This document shows, one piece after another, positions 1-10,226 of a stretch of DNA of 64,000 nucleotides (its first letter is position 1; every line of letters starts with the position of its first letter). The position numbers and the translations under genes were made by a program. The notes beneath the pieces are model-generated. The model worked only from the letters and a program-made list of their open reading frames with translations, did no database searches and was not told where the DNA came from. This DNA is from Chondrus crispus. Lineage: Eukaryota > Rhodophyta > Florideophyceae > Gigartinales > Gigartinaceae. The stretch spans positions 62,001 to 126,000 of the forward strand of contig NW_005179102.1 in NCBI RefSeq assembly GCF_000350225.1, in the 5' to 3' direction.

Positions 1-617
1 GCCTGGAATTCACGAGGGCCGTGTCTCAGTACCGTCTTAAAATCAAGACTAAGGAGGAATTGATCGATTATTTAGAAGTGTTCAATCAAGAGCAATTGGT
101 CATTCGTCACCTTTTATTGGGAAAAAACAAGGACCCAGACTCTCCGGTGATAATTGCTGAATGCAGATCAGCTTATGATATGCATTACAGTAACAAGGAC
201 CGCCTTGTCACTTCCGCCTTTCCACCGCACGAGAGGGTTAGTGGTCCTCAGATGCTGCACTGGACCAGGAATGGGGGCGACTTACAGGATCGGATCAATC
301 GTGCGTTGGCCAAGCTGTCTGATGATTCGGGTGATACAGCGCTGAAAAGCGAGATAATCAGCACAGGTCAGCACCTGATTATTGCCATCGACTCGCTCTA
401 TCCCGCTCTGGCAGTGCGCAGTGATACAGTCGAGAGTCTCGTCCGACGACTGACTGTCTTGTTCAGCGTCGCTGAGGACTATAAGAGGGACAAGCGCCCT
501 CAGGCCTGGGAGAGGACTGCCTTGTTTTTAGGTACTTACGGTGGCAGTAGCGCGGGTGCATATAAGCTCCTACGCAAGTCAAAAGCAGATGCAAAGAAGT
601 CTTCAGACGGAAAGTAG
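1..617 (+). CDS. DIRS element ORF1 (gag-like), 5' end outside window
   Basis: The frame is open from the left edge of the window to a TAG stop at 615-617. The visible first candidate start is a GTG at 21, so the true start probably lies upstream. The protein is hydrophilic, about 200 residues visible, with a lysine- and serine-rich tail (KADAKKSSDGK). No zinc knuckle and no recognisable enzymatic motif is seen. The gag-like assignment comes only from position: first ORF ahead of the reverse transcriptase, as in other DIRS elements. It appears undamaged over the visible part. Confidence 0.45.
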   Translation, partial: LEFTRAVSQYRLKIKTKEELIDYLEVFNQEQLVIRHLLLGKNKDPDSPVIIAECRSAYDMHYSNKDRLVTSAFPPHERVSGPQMLHWTRNGGDLQDRINRALAKLSDDSGDTALKSEIISTGQHLIIAIDSLYPALAVRSDTVESLVRRLTVLFSVAEDYKRDKRPQAWERTALFLGTYGGSSAGAYKLLRKSKADAKKSSDGK

Positions 618-978
618 ACTTGCTCGCTGATATACACTGGCCCACCATTGCCTCTCTCCCTTCTTCCCCTCTCTTTTCTCTCTCTTTTAATTTCATTCTC
701 TCTTCTATTTTCCCCTCTTTTACCTCTCTTTTACCCCACTGTCTCCTTGGGCGTGCATTTGTGCGTAATTCGCATTACAAGAGGGTACCTGAATCGGGAT
801 TTTCAGTCTCCATCTTTGTCAGTCTTGTCAAGGAGAACAACGTTTGTGCGCCAAGAAAAAAAATCTTCACACCACACCCGCGCCACCAATGTCACCGAAC
901 CCGGCTTGCCCTCGCCCTCCTGCCCCGGAGGTTTTGAGTGCTCTTTTACGTTCGGTGGAGTGATTGCGGAGTGGCATT
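618..978 (+). other. Spacer between DIRS ORF1 and pol, with pyrimidine tract
   Basis: About 360 bases without a convincing gene. Positions 650-740 are almost pure C/T on the plus strand. Such a tract could be part of the internal leader of pol, but no function can be shown from sequence. Overlapping ORFs here look like frame shadows of the low-complexity tract. Confidence 0.5.
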
Positions 979-3195
979 ATGCCGCGCACAGGAGTGGAGA
1001 TCTCCATCCCTCCTGCAGCGCGACAGGAACTATCTCAGACTGTCGCTTCATTTGTCGGTCTTCGTGATGACGTTGATGGTCATGCTCAATTCGATGAGCC
1101 ATCTTCCCGACCAGGCTATGGTGATGTCGGCACGCTTACAGAGAAACTCACTTCTTCGCGTGCTGCGCTACCAGAGCCTGGTGAAGCTGCTACCGCAGAC
1201 ATTATGCAATTATTGCCCGAAAAGGAAAGGATTTTGTTACTGCAAGGAAACTGTCTTCGTGATACTCCGCCCACCTCAGGTGATCTGAAGCGACTGCCTG
1301 TGTTTTGTGGCGTCGAAAATGGCGAGTACATCCCTCTCCTCCACCGTATGAAGGATGCAGGGATGGTTCACATGTTCGACTCGGGGGCAGGTGTGGTTGA
1401 GAACGGTATCTTCGGCATTTCTAAGACGCAGCACGCAGACAGTCCACAACGGGTTATATGGGATGGACGTCGCTCCAATCCATTCTTCGACGATGAGCTG
1501 GCCGCTGTGGTGCTCCCGTCTCCGGACCTACTGGGGGAGGTATACCTCAACCCCTGTGAATCCTTGTTCACTTCTACTCCTGACATCAGCCAGATGTACG
1601 ACCGGCTCCGTGCTCCTGCCTGGCTCTGGCCCTTCTTCGGTTTGCCGCGCGTATGCGGCCCCGCTTTCGACTCATCTCTTTCTGCTGCTTTCTATTTTCC
1701 CGCCCTCACCGTCATTCCTATGGGATGGTCACTTGCAGTACGCTTTGCACAAGCTGTGCATACAGAGATTATCAGGCGAGCTGAGGTACCGTGCGGGAGC
1801 TGCTGCTTCGCGGTGAATACTGGTCTTCGCCATTATCGCGTTCTACTATGTGTCTTCTCCCGTATATTGACGACCTGGCCGTTCTTGGGACCTGTCCACT
1901 TTCTGTTAATGCACGCCACGCCTCCGTGAAGCAGCACATGATCGCCAGTGGTTTGCCGGTTCACACTGATAAGGATCAGCCAGCTAGCGCTTCTCGTCCT
2001 CACACTACATGTTTAGGTATGTCCATACATCAGAAGGGCACCGTAACACCGAAACCGCCATATCTAAACGCTTTACTCGATGACACTTATGCTGTTCTGG
2101 AGCTCCCGGTGCTCCTCCCCCCGCGCCATGCAACGCTTACTCGGTCGCTGGGTCTGGCCCCTTCTGCTTCGCCGGCCGCTACTCAGCGTTTTATTGGAAT
2201 TATATTCGTTTACGTCACTCGGTCGTCCCCAAGTCCCGCGCTCCCTTACTGTACCACAACTCGTTGAACTACAAGCCCTACTCGGTCTCGCCCCTGTTGT
2301 TTTTCGTGACCTCACTAGGCCGGTGTCTCGTCGGTTGTACGCCACGAATGCTTCCCCGTGGGGCGCGGGGGTTGTTTACTGGGATTCTGACGATGGTATC
2401 GGCGTTGCGCCTCTTATGCATTTGGTTACAAATTTCCGGGATGCTAGAGTTCTCCAGGGATGGTACGCCTTCCCAGACATGTTACCATCCAATGTTCACC
2501 TGGCACACGGAGACAGTGGTGACGATGCATGTGATACTTATGATAAGTTCTCTCAACGGCTAGTCGACGCCTGGTCCGAGGGCCATTCCATCATGACCAC
2601 TTGGTCCTCTTTACAGTGGCATACAGCGATCATACATCGCTGGCGTGTCGCTTCCCGAGCCTATCATATCAACATACTTGAGGTGGAGGCACTGATCTTA
2701 GCTTTCCGCCATACGGGGAGATCACCAGTTACTCGGGGTAAGAGGGTCATGGTTTTTCTAGATAGCCTTGTTGGTCTGGGTGCTTTGGCCAAAGGTCGTA
2801 GTCCGTCTCGTCGCCTGAACCGAACTTGCAGGAAATTGGCTGCTTGGTCACTACTGGCAAACATCGAGCTCTTGTTCCACTGGGTTCCTACGGAACACCA
2901 ACCAGCCGATGCTGCCTCTCGTCGATATGCCCCTCGCAACGCCCATCGTCACGCAGATTTTATCAGCCCTCGAATCTCTTTCCGTACTGCAGCGGAACGC
3001 GGTGGCGCCAAAGACGTTTCAAGTGTATCGTCGCGGGGTGTTACGCTTTGCTGCATTCTGCAGGGAACGCGACCTGCGTGCCTGCTCCGCGGAAGACGTG
3101 GATACAGCGCTTCAGAGCTTCTTGGTCTGGACATACCAAGACAATGCGTCACGGGGAGCCAAAAATCGTATGGTTTATGCAGTATTTGGCTATGA
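979..3195 (+). pseudogene. DIRS element reverse transcriptase-RNase H, frameshifted
   Basis: This encodes the polymerase that copies the element RNA. The N-terminal fingers/palm part reads in frame 1 from ATG 979 to TGA 1929 and includes the RVIWDGRR motif. The catalytic YIDD box is in frame 3 (ORF 1791-2267). The thumb and RNase H part returns to frame 1 from about 2100 to 3195, with YATNASPWGAG and the HWVPTEHQPADAASR end of RNase H. Two frame changes, near 1800 and near 2100, are therefore needed to read one protein, so I call it broken. The family is otherwise typical of DIRS polymerases, and the RNase H end overlaps the recombinase ORF by about 290 bases, a usual DIRS arrangement. No DNA methyltransferase domain of the DIRS1 type is seen. 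Confidence 0.75.
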
Positions 3196-3934
3196 GTTAC
3201 TCGTGCCAGCTCACCGCAAGAAAATGGTTGGTTGTCCGTTGGCTCTTCGGGGATGGGACCGCCTTGTCCGTCGCCAGTCTCCTCCACCTTTATCGTATTC
3301 TATTCTAAATGGGATTGCCTGCGAATGTGAGAAACGTAATCTTTCCGTATACAATGTTGCCTTCCGTCTACAGTTCAACTGCTACTTACGGGCTGTCGAG
3401 CTTATCCACTTGTCAGTCCAAGATATAGCTCTGCCCGGCGATGCCCGCCTCACTCATTGGGGTTTACCGTCTCTCGCTGGCCTTCGTCTTGTCGACACGA
3501 AAACCGGTCCGAACCAGTTTGTTCGCATTTCCGATTGCCTCCTGCTCCAACTACTACCTAGTTATGTGGCAACTCGCGCCGGGGAAGTGGGAAACGGTGG
3601 GCCTTTGTTTCTGCTGAGTTATGAGAAATTGCGGAAGACTTTCCACCGCTCGCTGCAGCGGTTCGCAATGGGCTCTGAGGGATTTACGCTACACAGTATT
3701 CGACATGGTGGTGCGACACATGACTCGCTACATAGACTACCAATTGCTGAAATTATTAGGCGTGGCCGCTGGTCCGATCCGAAGAGCGCCACCACTTACC
3801 TCCAAACCGGCCGTGCCCTCCTCCTCAGCGTCACAATCCCCCCGTCCACTGCTCGCCGTTTGGCTGTCCTCAATCGAGCTGTTCGCCGTCTGCTGCAGGA
3901 TGGGGGGATTGCGACAGGGTCGCCATGGGCATAA
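2909..3934 (+). CDS. Tyrosine recombinase of DIRS element
   Basis: A 341-residue ORF that overlaps the RNase H end in another frame. The N-terminal half has a core-binding-like helical region (TFQVYRRGVLRFAAFC). The catalytic half shows the tyrosine-recombinase signature: Arg in YLRAVEL, the HxxR box in HSIRHGG, a Trp in GRWSDP and the nucleophile Tyr in TTYLQTG. It would integrate circular element DNA by site-specific strand exchange. The frame is intact, unlike the polymerase before it. The stop codon (3932-3934) lies inside the first direct repeat B1, so the repeat encodes the last residues. The initiating codon shown is a guess; in DIRS elements this ORF is often expressed from an overlapping message. 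Confidence 0.85.
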   Translation: MLPLVDMPLATPIVTQILSALESLSVLQRNAVAPKTFQVYRRGVLRFAAFCRERDLRACSAEDVDTALQSFLVWTYQDNASRGAKNRMVYAVFGYELLVPAHRKKMVGCPLALRGWDRLVRRQSPPPLSYSILNGIACECEKRNLSVYNVAFRLQFNCYLRAVELIHLSVQDIALPGDARLTHWGLPSLAGLRLVDTKTGPNQFVRISDCLLLQLLPSYVATRAGEVGNGGPLFLLSYEKLRKTFHRSLQRFAMGSEGFTLHSIRHGGATHDSLHRLPIAEIIRRGRWSDPKSATTYLQTGRALLLSVTIPPSTARRLAVLNRAVRRLLQDGGIATGSPWA

Positions 3935-4058
3935 CCGCGGTGTATGCTGTTCACAGTATCCGCGGGACACTGTCTTTCGGCGATGTGGTTTGCTACATTT
4001 TATTGTTTAAAACACAACCGCGCCGCTGGTGCGAAGGCAAACGAGAACGTGTCAGAAT
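3915..4058 (+). repeat. DIRS split direct repeat B1 (144 bp)
   Basis: Nearly identical to 4310-4453, with five mismatches over 144 bp by eye. Both copies begin CAGGGTCGCCATGG and end GAACGTGTCAGAAT. The repeat starts inside the recombinase ORF. The arrangement B1-A2-B2 downstream of the recombinase is the layout expected of split-direct-repeat DIRS elements. Confidence 0.85.
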
Positions 4059-4309
4059 GGGAATTCTTTGAATAGGTTTCTGACAAGTGTATGGTGAGCC
4101 GTGTGCTCCGTGGCAGGCCAAATGAGGAGGCTTTTTGGTGGCCAAAATTGGATGGGCCTCTGGTGTGGAATCAGGATGGTTGGTGACAGCAGATGAGTAT
4201 TTAGAGAAGATGTTTAGCTGTCACGAGACCTTGCGCCTCTGAGGTTAGAGTTCCTCATTTACCTTTTCCCTCCCTCCCTCCCTTCTTTAGTTGCGTCTTC
4301 TGCCCCTGG
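4059..4309 (+). repeat. Candidate A2 segment between the split direct repeats
   Basis: This 251-bp segment lies exactly between B1 and B2. In split-direct-repeat elements it should match the sequence at the 5' terminus (A1), which lies upstream of this window. No match is present inside the window, so the assignment is by position only. It ends in a T/C-rich run (4259-4290). Confidence 0.5.
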
Positions 4310-4453
4310 CAGGGTCGCCATGGACATAACCGCGGTGTATGCTGTTCACAGTATCCGCGGGACACTGTCTTTTGGCGATGTGGTTTGCCACATTTTATTG
4401 TTTAAAACACAACCGCGCCGCTTTTGCGAAGGCAAACGAGAACGTGTCAGAAT
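4310..4453 (+). repeat. DIRS split direct repeat B2 (144 bp), right end of element
   Basis: Second copy of the 144-bp repeat seen at 3915-4058. Similarity stops abruptly after GTCAGAAT, which I take as the right terminus of the element. Confidence 0.85.
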
Positions 4454-4881
4454 ACCCGTCTCGGGTAGGGGGTGAAAGGAAGTGAGAAAAGGAAAAAATT
4501 GGATACTGTGGTCCGGGCTGGAGGACACACGTGTGCAACGACGCGCACGATTATTTTAATTATTTAATTCTATTTACAAATTAGATCTAGAATCTAGAGC
4601 CTGGAGCTACTGTACTCGCCCCGGCGGGGCTATATAGCATAGTCCAGTTACCAACCCAAGTGATTAAAGGTAACCCGAGTTGCAGGAGTTAGATCTCGCC
4701 TTCGTCGAAGATCGCTTCCGTTCACGCGACGCGCTTCACTTCTACGCTGCTAACGACATCCTCTATTGCTCGGGGTCCCATTCCTTTTCCTTATCCTTTA
4801 CCATTCCTATTTCTATCTCTATTCCCTATCCATTTCTATTTCTGCCTCTACCCTTTTCTATCTGTTGGTGCTATCGGCATT
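4454..4881. other. Spacer without gene; pyrimidine-rich microsatellite
   Basis: No coding signal is seen. An AT-rich stretch (about 4550-4590) is followed by GC-rich palindromic bases (CCCCGGCGGGG near 4619). A degenerate T/C microsatellite of CTATT/CCTTT type occupies about 4780-4865, just before the ~600 bp repeat. Confidence 0.5.
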
Positions 4882-5477
4882 GGTTGCGACCAATCCGGTG
4901 CAGGTGTTTTAGCCATCGGGCAACACGTTGTGTAGCGCTGCTACTGTTTGGAGTTCCGTAGGAAGGCTGTTGCAACGACGCCTCTGTCGAAGGTCTTACT
5001 GTATAAGACAGAGTTGGTACCACCAACCGCGTTCGCGATCGCGCTGGTGAGGGTGTTTCTAGCCATCGGGCAACACGTCGGTAGTAGCGCTGCTAAACAA
5101 TTACGATCCCGTCGGGTAGTGCTGAGCAAGCCCCCGTCGAAGACCTTGAATTATACCCAAGGTGCTGAAGACGCTCATCGAGCATTGGCCTTACAACCCA
5201 GCAAGCCGCGGTTACATTCTCGTAGACAAGCCCCAACCGCACTCGCCAAGCACTCAAGTCTTCACAAGTCTCTACCACCATTATCCTCCCGGGCTGGGCA
5301 TCTTTCCTTACCCCCCCGTCGGAGTTGAGCTACTGTGGGCCGCAAGCCCACACAAGGGGAAAGGGAGTCTCGAACGCTCCGTAGCGCGTGCCATCGGCAG
5401 TTGTTGTTGTTGCTGTTGTTTTTCGTCTTTTTGTTTGACCGTCGGACTGTGTTCGCGGCCTGCTAGGCACATTGCAC
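4882..5477 (+). repeat. ~600 bp repeat, copy A
   Basis: Matches 12652-13248 along its whole length, roughly 95% by eye. Both copies start GGTTGCGACC and end GGCACATTGCAC. Internally it holds two degenerate tandem units of about 140 bp, each containing TAGCCATCGGGCAACACGT and GTAGCGCTGCTA, then a GTGGGCCGCAAGCCCAC hairpin near 5336 and a GTTGTTGTTGCTGTTG run near 5400. No ORF with recognisable domains is present. It is probably a non-autonomous mobile element, though terminal inverted repeats and target duplications could not be defined. Confidence 0.7.
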
Positions 5478-6766
5478 GACACCTTCGAGTGCGGCGACGA
5501 AAAGAGTACTTGCTCCTGTTTAAAGGGGAAACTCGAAGGTGGGCATGATACAAGCAGTGAACCTTCCGACGTAGCTTCCTGGAGGCGAGCAGCCACCCCG
5601 TATGATTTACCCATAGGTAGGGCTGCAAATCTACAGTACTGTCTCGGACTCCTTGTACCTTCATCAAATTTGTCCATCATCTTTCGGACGGGACCATTTT
5701 CAAAAGATGGATTCGCTCCCTGCCTTCTACCCATTCCTCATTTTCCTCCCAACACCCTAGAGAACCGAAGATATAGTCGGCATCATCCCCACTACAGTAC
5801 GAGGGCAACATACGGCTTTCATTAAAACAGTCAGCAAAGAGTTCTGTTGATATGGCGGAGGTCAGTTTCCAGAGCTTGTATAGTGTCGGCAAGGCAATCC
5901 ATGTATTCAACATAGAATTTCGTTCCTTGCAATTGCATCTGCCAAACTATTTAAAAATACAGCTGAGTTCTGTCCCGGCATATGAAAGCCATTGTTCGTC
6001 CCGTGACTGCAAAAAGATACCCGGCCTGAGCGGAGGTTTCGTTACTCTTGTTTGTGTCTATAAATCGATGCCATAAACGATGTGAAATAAAACGCGTTAT
6101 CATAAAACGCATGTGCGGTGATCCTTCACAAATACCTAGGGTTACTGAGTAGTACCGTTGGCCCCCGTACCGACGGGGAGTGGGGCGCTCACTACAGAAA
6201 CAGTAGGTGCATCCAATAATTTCTTGCGACCCTGCGGTTTGGCCTTGGAAGGTTTTGTGACCCCCTGGTGTGAAGTACGGCTGAGATCCATCGTCCCTAC
6301 ACGCCCAGCGACAACGTAGCAAGGTTTGAAGTTGAACAGAGCGGATTGCTATGGTCAAATACAAGTAATAAGCCTTGCGAGAGCGGAGTATTTCATTTCT
6401 AAGAGACGCAGCGGATGTAGCAATACGGCTCCGATTTCCTCTGTGTTCGGGAGTTGGTTCCACAGGGGCTTCCAATATCGCAGAGAGCCCTCTTTAACCA
6501 ACCATTTGGCTAAATTTCAAGGGTGGAGGCCAAATCACTACACTACGCAGGCTGAGGCTATGTGAGAGAATGGAATGTGCAGTCGCGCGATGCCGGGAGA
6601 TTGCGGTTGCTCTGCCCTCGCAAAGCATGCCATGCAAGAGTAATCCGTTGAAATACTGAATTTTGCATATTACTTGTGTCGTCCAGAATGTGCGATTCGG
6701 GACTGCATTCATCAGCTTGCGGCATTTCTTTTACAGAACTGCCAGATATCACCGACTGTAATGTGT
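5478..6766. other. Unannotated stretch, no supported gene
   Basis: Several ORFs of 70-175 codons exist on both strands (the longest is minus 5951-6475, 174 codons), but none shows a recognisable motif or clear coding bias. It may be decayed transposon sequence flanking the DNA transposon that begins near 6767. Confidence 0.4.
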
Positions 6767-6841
6767 TTATGTACGGTGTAGCGTACATAACTGAGGATGA
6801 TATTTTTTAGAAATTGCCTTATGTACGGTGCACTGTACATA
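6767..6841. repeat. Two palindromes, left side of DNA transposon
   Basis: 6767-6790 has 9-base arms TTATGTACG/CGTACATAA. 6821-6840 is a near-perfect palindrome around ATGTACGGTGCACTGTACAT. The same motif type recurs only at 22190-22215 and 22399-22421, on the other side of the transposase. Confidence 0.6.
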
Positions 6842-6887
6842 CATGCGTCTTTGATACCATCTTTGACCAACTATATCTTCCAGACAA

Positions 6888-7195
6888 GTGTTGTATTCCT
6901 ATTTGCAAGTTCACAGGCTTGAAGCGTGGGTTACGGAGAGCATTCTACGTGTTTTTCAGGTTCAATACAGACTGAATGAAGCCCCCTGTCCCGGCCACAC
7001 ACACACCCTTCACCTTTTTCCGCTTCACATTTCTCCAGCAGACCCCCGTATCTCAAGCACATCCCTCCCGAGCAATCCCATGATGCCGCCTTTCCCGCTA
7101 GAACCACTTGAGGTAGTAGACGGCTCAATCTGGCACACCCCTCCGCCTCTACCGCTGACTTCCAACACAAACGCTGCATTTGAATCCGTTGGTGA
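6888..7195 (+). pseudogene. Transposase, N-terminal part, cut by LTR element
   Basis: From ATG 6888 the frame is open for 102 codons up to the chromovirus insertion at 7196. The protein is proline-rich and looks disordered, as N termini of such transposases often are. The target GGTGA reads as Gly-Asp in this frame on the left and in the continuing frame on the right (18941). That shows the insertion hit an open reading frame. No catalytic motif is expected in this part. Confidence 0.5.
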
Positions 7196-7840
7196 TGTAG
7201 TGCACTGTACTATGTAGCGGGACAGCTGTCCTTACCCGCCAAAATCGCGCGGGTCCGCCACCACGTGTACGAGGGGTACACGTGGACTCCTCTGTCTGTC
7301 TGCCGGACCTCGCCGGCGGCCACTTGTAATTCCCCTGTAACCCGTCGGGCCTATAGAGGCTTTCACTTGGTCCCCTCGGGGCTACACCCGTTATATTCTA
7401 GTTATTCTGATTTACAGTATAATTTAGCTTCGTCATTACGGCGACGGGGACTATATAGTCAACCCGATAATAAAAGTAAAGAGGCACGAAGCCTCGGGTT
7501 TTTCACCTTGGTTTCTGGATTCTTGGTTGTAGCCTCGACTCGGTACTGGCTCGCCCATACCGACCGAGCCATCTACACTCCTAGAATCCCACCCCGCGCG
7601 CGTCGATCCCCACCCCCGCGCGAGACCTACGTTAACTACTGTGCTGTCCGTCCTGCTAGCTCTGTTTTTCTCATAATTCCACCCCCTTTTATTGCTGACT
7701 ACCTTGCTACTTTTCAACCGCGCAAGCCGCGCCCGGATCCCGGTTCCGGTCATCCACCGGGTGGTCTCCCGAATTTCCTTACGCGTCCGAACGCGCGTTG
7801 CTCTGCCTACAGCCGCCCCACGTGATTGTAGTGCACGACA
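7196..7840 (+). repeat. 5' LTR of chromovirus copy 1 (645 bp)
   Basis: Starts TG, ends CA, and matches the 3' LTR at 18300-18940 nearly base for base. It contains CCACGTGTACGAGGGGTACACGTGG (inverted-repeat ACGTG motifs, near 7260) and a GTATAATTTAGC stretch near 7417 that may belong to a promoter. Confidence 0.95.
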
Positions 7841-7843
7841 TTT

Positions 7844-7860
7844 TGGTCTGCCGACCTAGA
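7844..7860 (+). other. Primer-binding site, tRNA-Tyr type
   Basis: TGGTCTGCCGACCTAGA lies 3 bases after the 5' LTR. It equals the site of copy 2 (40679-40695) except for one base. The first ten bases of the copy 2 version are complementary to the known 3' end of yeast tRNA-Tyr (CGGGAGACCA). Confidence 0.7.
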
Positions 7861-7944
7861 AACAGTCGATACTCTCGTGCATCCGAGTATCCTCTTTCCT
7901 CCCTGCGTCTTTCCGTCACGCACCGACCGTTAGGTGTATTCGCC

Positions 7945-10041
7945 ATGGTGACCGGCTCCGAATCGTCCCATGACACTCGTCCGAGAGACGTCCAAGCGCC
8001 CGTCGCGGCGTGGATCACGCCGAACCGCCGCGAAGGCCTCCGTGAAGCGGAGAGGTTCTCTCTCAACTTAATCGAGGAGAAACTCAACTCGCACACCGCC
8101 AAGATACGCGAGATGTTGGACAGCCTTGTTGCTGGTAAGATCGCCGCTCAAGCGGAGGTACAGTCCCAACAGGGACGTGATCGCCTCGCCGCACTAGAAG
8201 GCGTCCTCACGCGAGCGTGGCAGAAGGACATCGGGTCCAGCGTCGACAAGACGCTCCTTCCTCTACGGGAGGAAGTAGATCGCCTGACGCAGGAAGTCAA
8301 CGACCTCCGTCGGCGTAACCTCACCCTGGAATCGGCGCAAACACGACCCGTCCCCGCTAGACAAGACGAGTCGACCGCGTCGAAGCCAAGATCTAACCCG
8401 CAGTTACATGCGTTACAACCGTTGGACGAAAATCTACTGTTCGCCGACGTCACCAAATCGGCCCTCACGGCCGCCGAGATTCTGCTCCCCGATCCCCTCA
8501 CGATGGAGCGACCACGGGATCCTATCCCGGACCTAGCGGCCGCCTGAGGCCCGTCGCCAAGATCGTCCTGCGACAAGAAGGTCAAGACCGAAGGCCACCG
8601 TCACAAGTCCGGCCACGGTCACAAGTCCGGCCACGGAAGCCGACCTGGACCGGAGGATTTCTCCGGTTACTCGGGTGGATCCCCGCCCTCAGCTTCAGAA
8701 TCCGACTCCGATTCGGACTCCGAAGCCGAGGCATTCACAGTACCACAACCGACCTTCGGCCCGAAGTCGAAGGGTGTCACGGTGTGGAAACCGACCAACC
8801 ACCGCTTCCGAGGCGCGTGTAATTATCGAGCTTACCGTCTCGTGAATACCGACCCCACCGTCGATGCAAAGGTGTACGCCACGACGCGTAAGAGCGTGCA
8901 ATATCTCCTCGTCGTAATGTGAGAGTACAAGTTTAACGGGTCCGACGCGATCAAAGTCATCAGCTTTTTGGCTAGATGTAAGGAGAATTTCGACAACGCC
9001 GAAATGTCGGAGGCAATGGCTCTCATGGCCTTGCCGCATCTCCTCAACCCGCCGGCGAAGGAGGCGTATGAATCCCATCGAGGATATTTCCGACGCAATC
9101 AAGGGATTGCTTCGTGGCCAGCAGCAGCGAACTGGTTGCTTCGTACGTATGCTACGAATATTCAGATCGAGCAAGCGCTCTCTGTGGTCCGGGATTTAGG
9201 ACAAAAACCCGGCGAAGTTGAGACCGAGTATGCGACTCGTGTGTTAACCGCCCTGGCGCGGTGTGGGGACATCCATTCCCCCTATGAACGCACTACCTTG
9301 TTCATAGAGGGCCTCCTTCTGGCGATCAAGCCGTTGGTGCTCCTAGCAAGGGAGAATCGCCCCCGGTCCTCATTCGAGGACACGGTGGCCGAAGCCCGCG
9401 CTCAAGGGGCGGCCTACCGCGCGCAGACGGCTGGCGGAAGAAGACGCGTCGACTTCGCGAGACCCGCCGCCAAGCAAGTTTTGGCGATGGCAGACAGTAT
9501 GCCCTCATCGACAACCGCGGGTATGACCGCGAGCTATCATACCGGCCTGGACGCCGAGAACTTCCTCGCCAATGACGAGCCCTTCGCCGCCGCAGCTGGG
9601 TCACCGTCATTTCACACCGAGGGATCCTCATTCAACGACAAGGATTCGTTGTTCTACGGAGAGCGGCGGCCGACATACAAGGACCCGCCCCGGCTTCCGA
9701 GACCGCGCGAGAAGTCTCCCGGTTGGGCCGGTCGAGAGGTAACCCGGGACATGAAGACACCTTCCCCGCAAATCATCTGCTACACATGCTACAAAGTCGG
9801 GGATCATATTAACCCCGACTGTAGCATGAAGGTGCGCGATGTGTCGCTCGTCCCTCATAATTTTGAGAAGCTCACGGCGGCGCAGAAGGCCCGTGTTCCG
9901 GCAGACGCGTACTTGCGCGCTGTAGCCCTCCTCAGTTTCGAGGCGAATCGGCTGATCGCACCCGTCTTGCCGTCGAAGTCTCCCTCCTCTTCGGAGAAGT
10001 CAAGCCCCCCTAGCGGTAAGACCGCACCTCCGAAAAACTAG
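7945..10041 (+). pseudogene. Gag of chromovirus copy 1, two internal stops
   Basis: ATG 7945 begins a protein matching the gag of copy 2 from the first residues (MVTGSESS versus MVSGSDSS). A coiled-coil-like N-terminal part is followed by the capsid domain (WKPTNHRFRG through LARCKENFDNAEM) and a zinc-knuckle variant CYTCYKVGDHINPDC. The frame is constant but interrupted by TGA at 8545-8547 and TGA at 8920-8922, the second replacing a glycine codon of copy 2. The ORF ends at TAG 10039-10041, directly after GAAAAAC, the decayed counterpart of the copy 2 slippery site. Gag would form the particle that packages element RNA. Confidence 0.85.
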
Positions 10042-10226
10042 GAGATCCACAGCTGAAAATCGCTGACATTCCATCGCAGGACAACGCGTCACCCCCGCCC
10101 CGAGGCCGGCGATCCACGTCTTGGGACGGAGACACGCTCGCCAAGCGAACCCCTCCAACCCCGATCCGACGGGCATGGGGACGCTCCGCCGACCGTGGCG
10201 TCTTAAAAACGGGAGGCGCTCCCCCG

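Larger units (their letters stand above)
1..4453 (+). mobile_element. DIRS-order (Ngaro/PAT-like) retrotransposon, 3' part, decayed
   Basis: Gene order is a gag-like ORF, reverse transcriptase plus RNase H, then a tyrosine recombinase overlapping the RNase H frame. It ends in two 144-bp direct repeats with unique sequence between them. Tyrosine-recombinase retrotransposons of the DIRS order integrate through the recombinase instead of a DDE integrase and carry such split direct repeats (A1-ORFs-B1-A2-B2). The 5' A1 repeat is not in the window, so the element starts upstream of base 1. The polymerase is broken by frame changes, so this copy is not autonomous. Confidence 0.8.
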
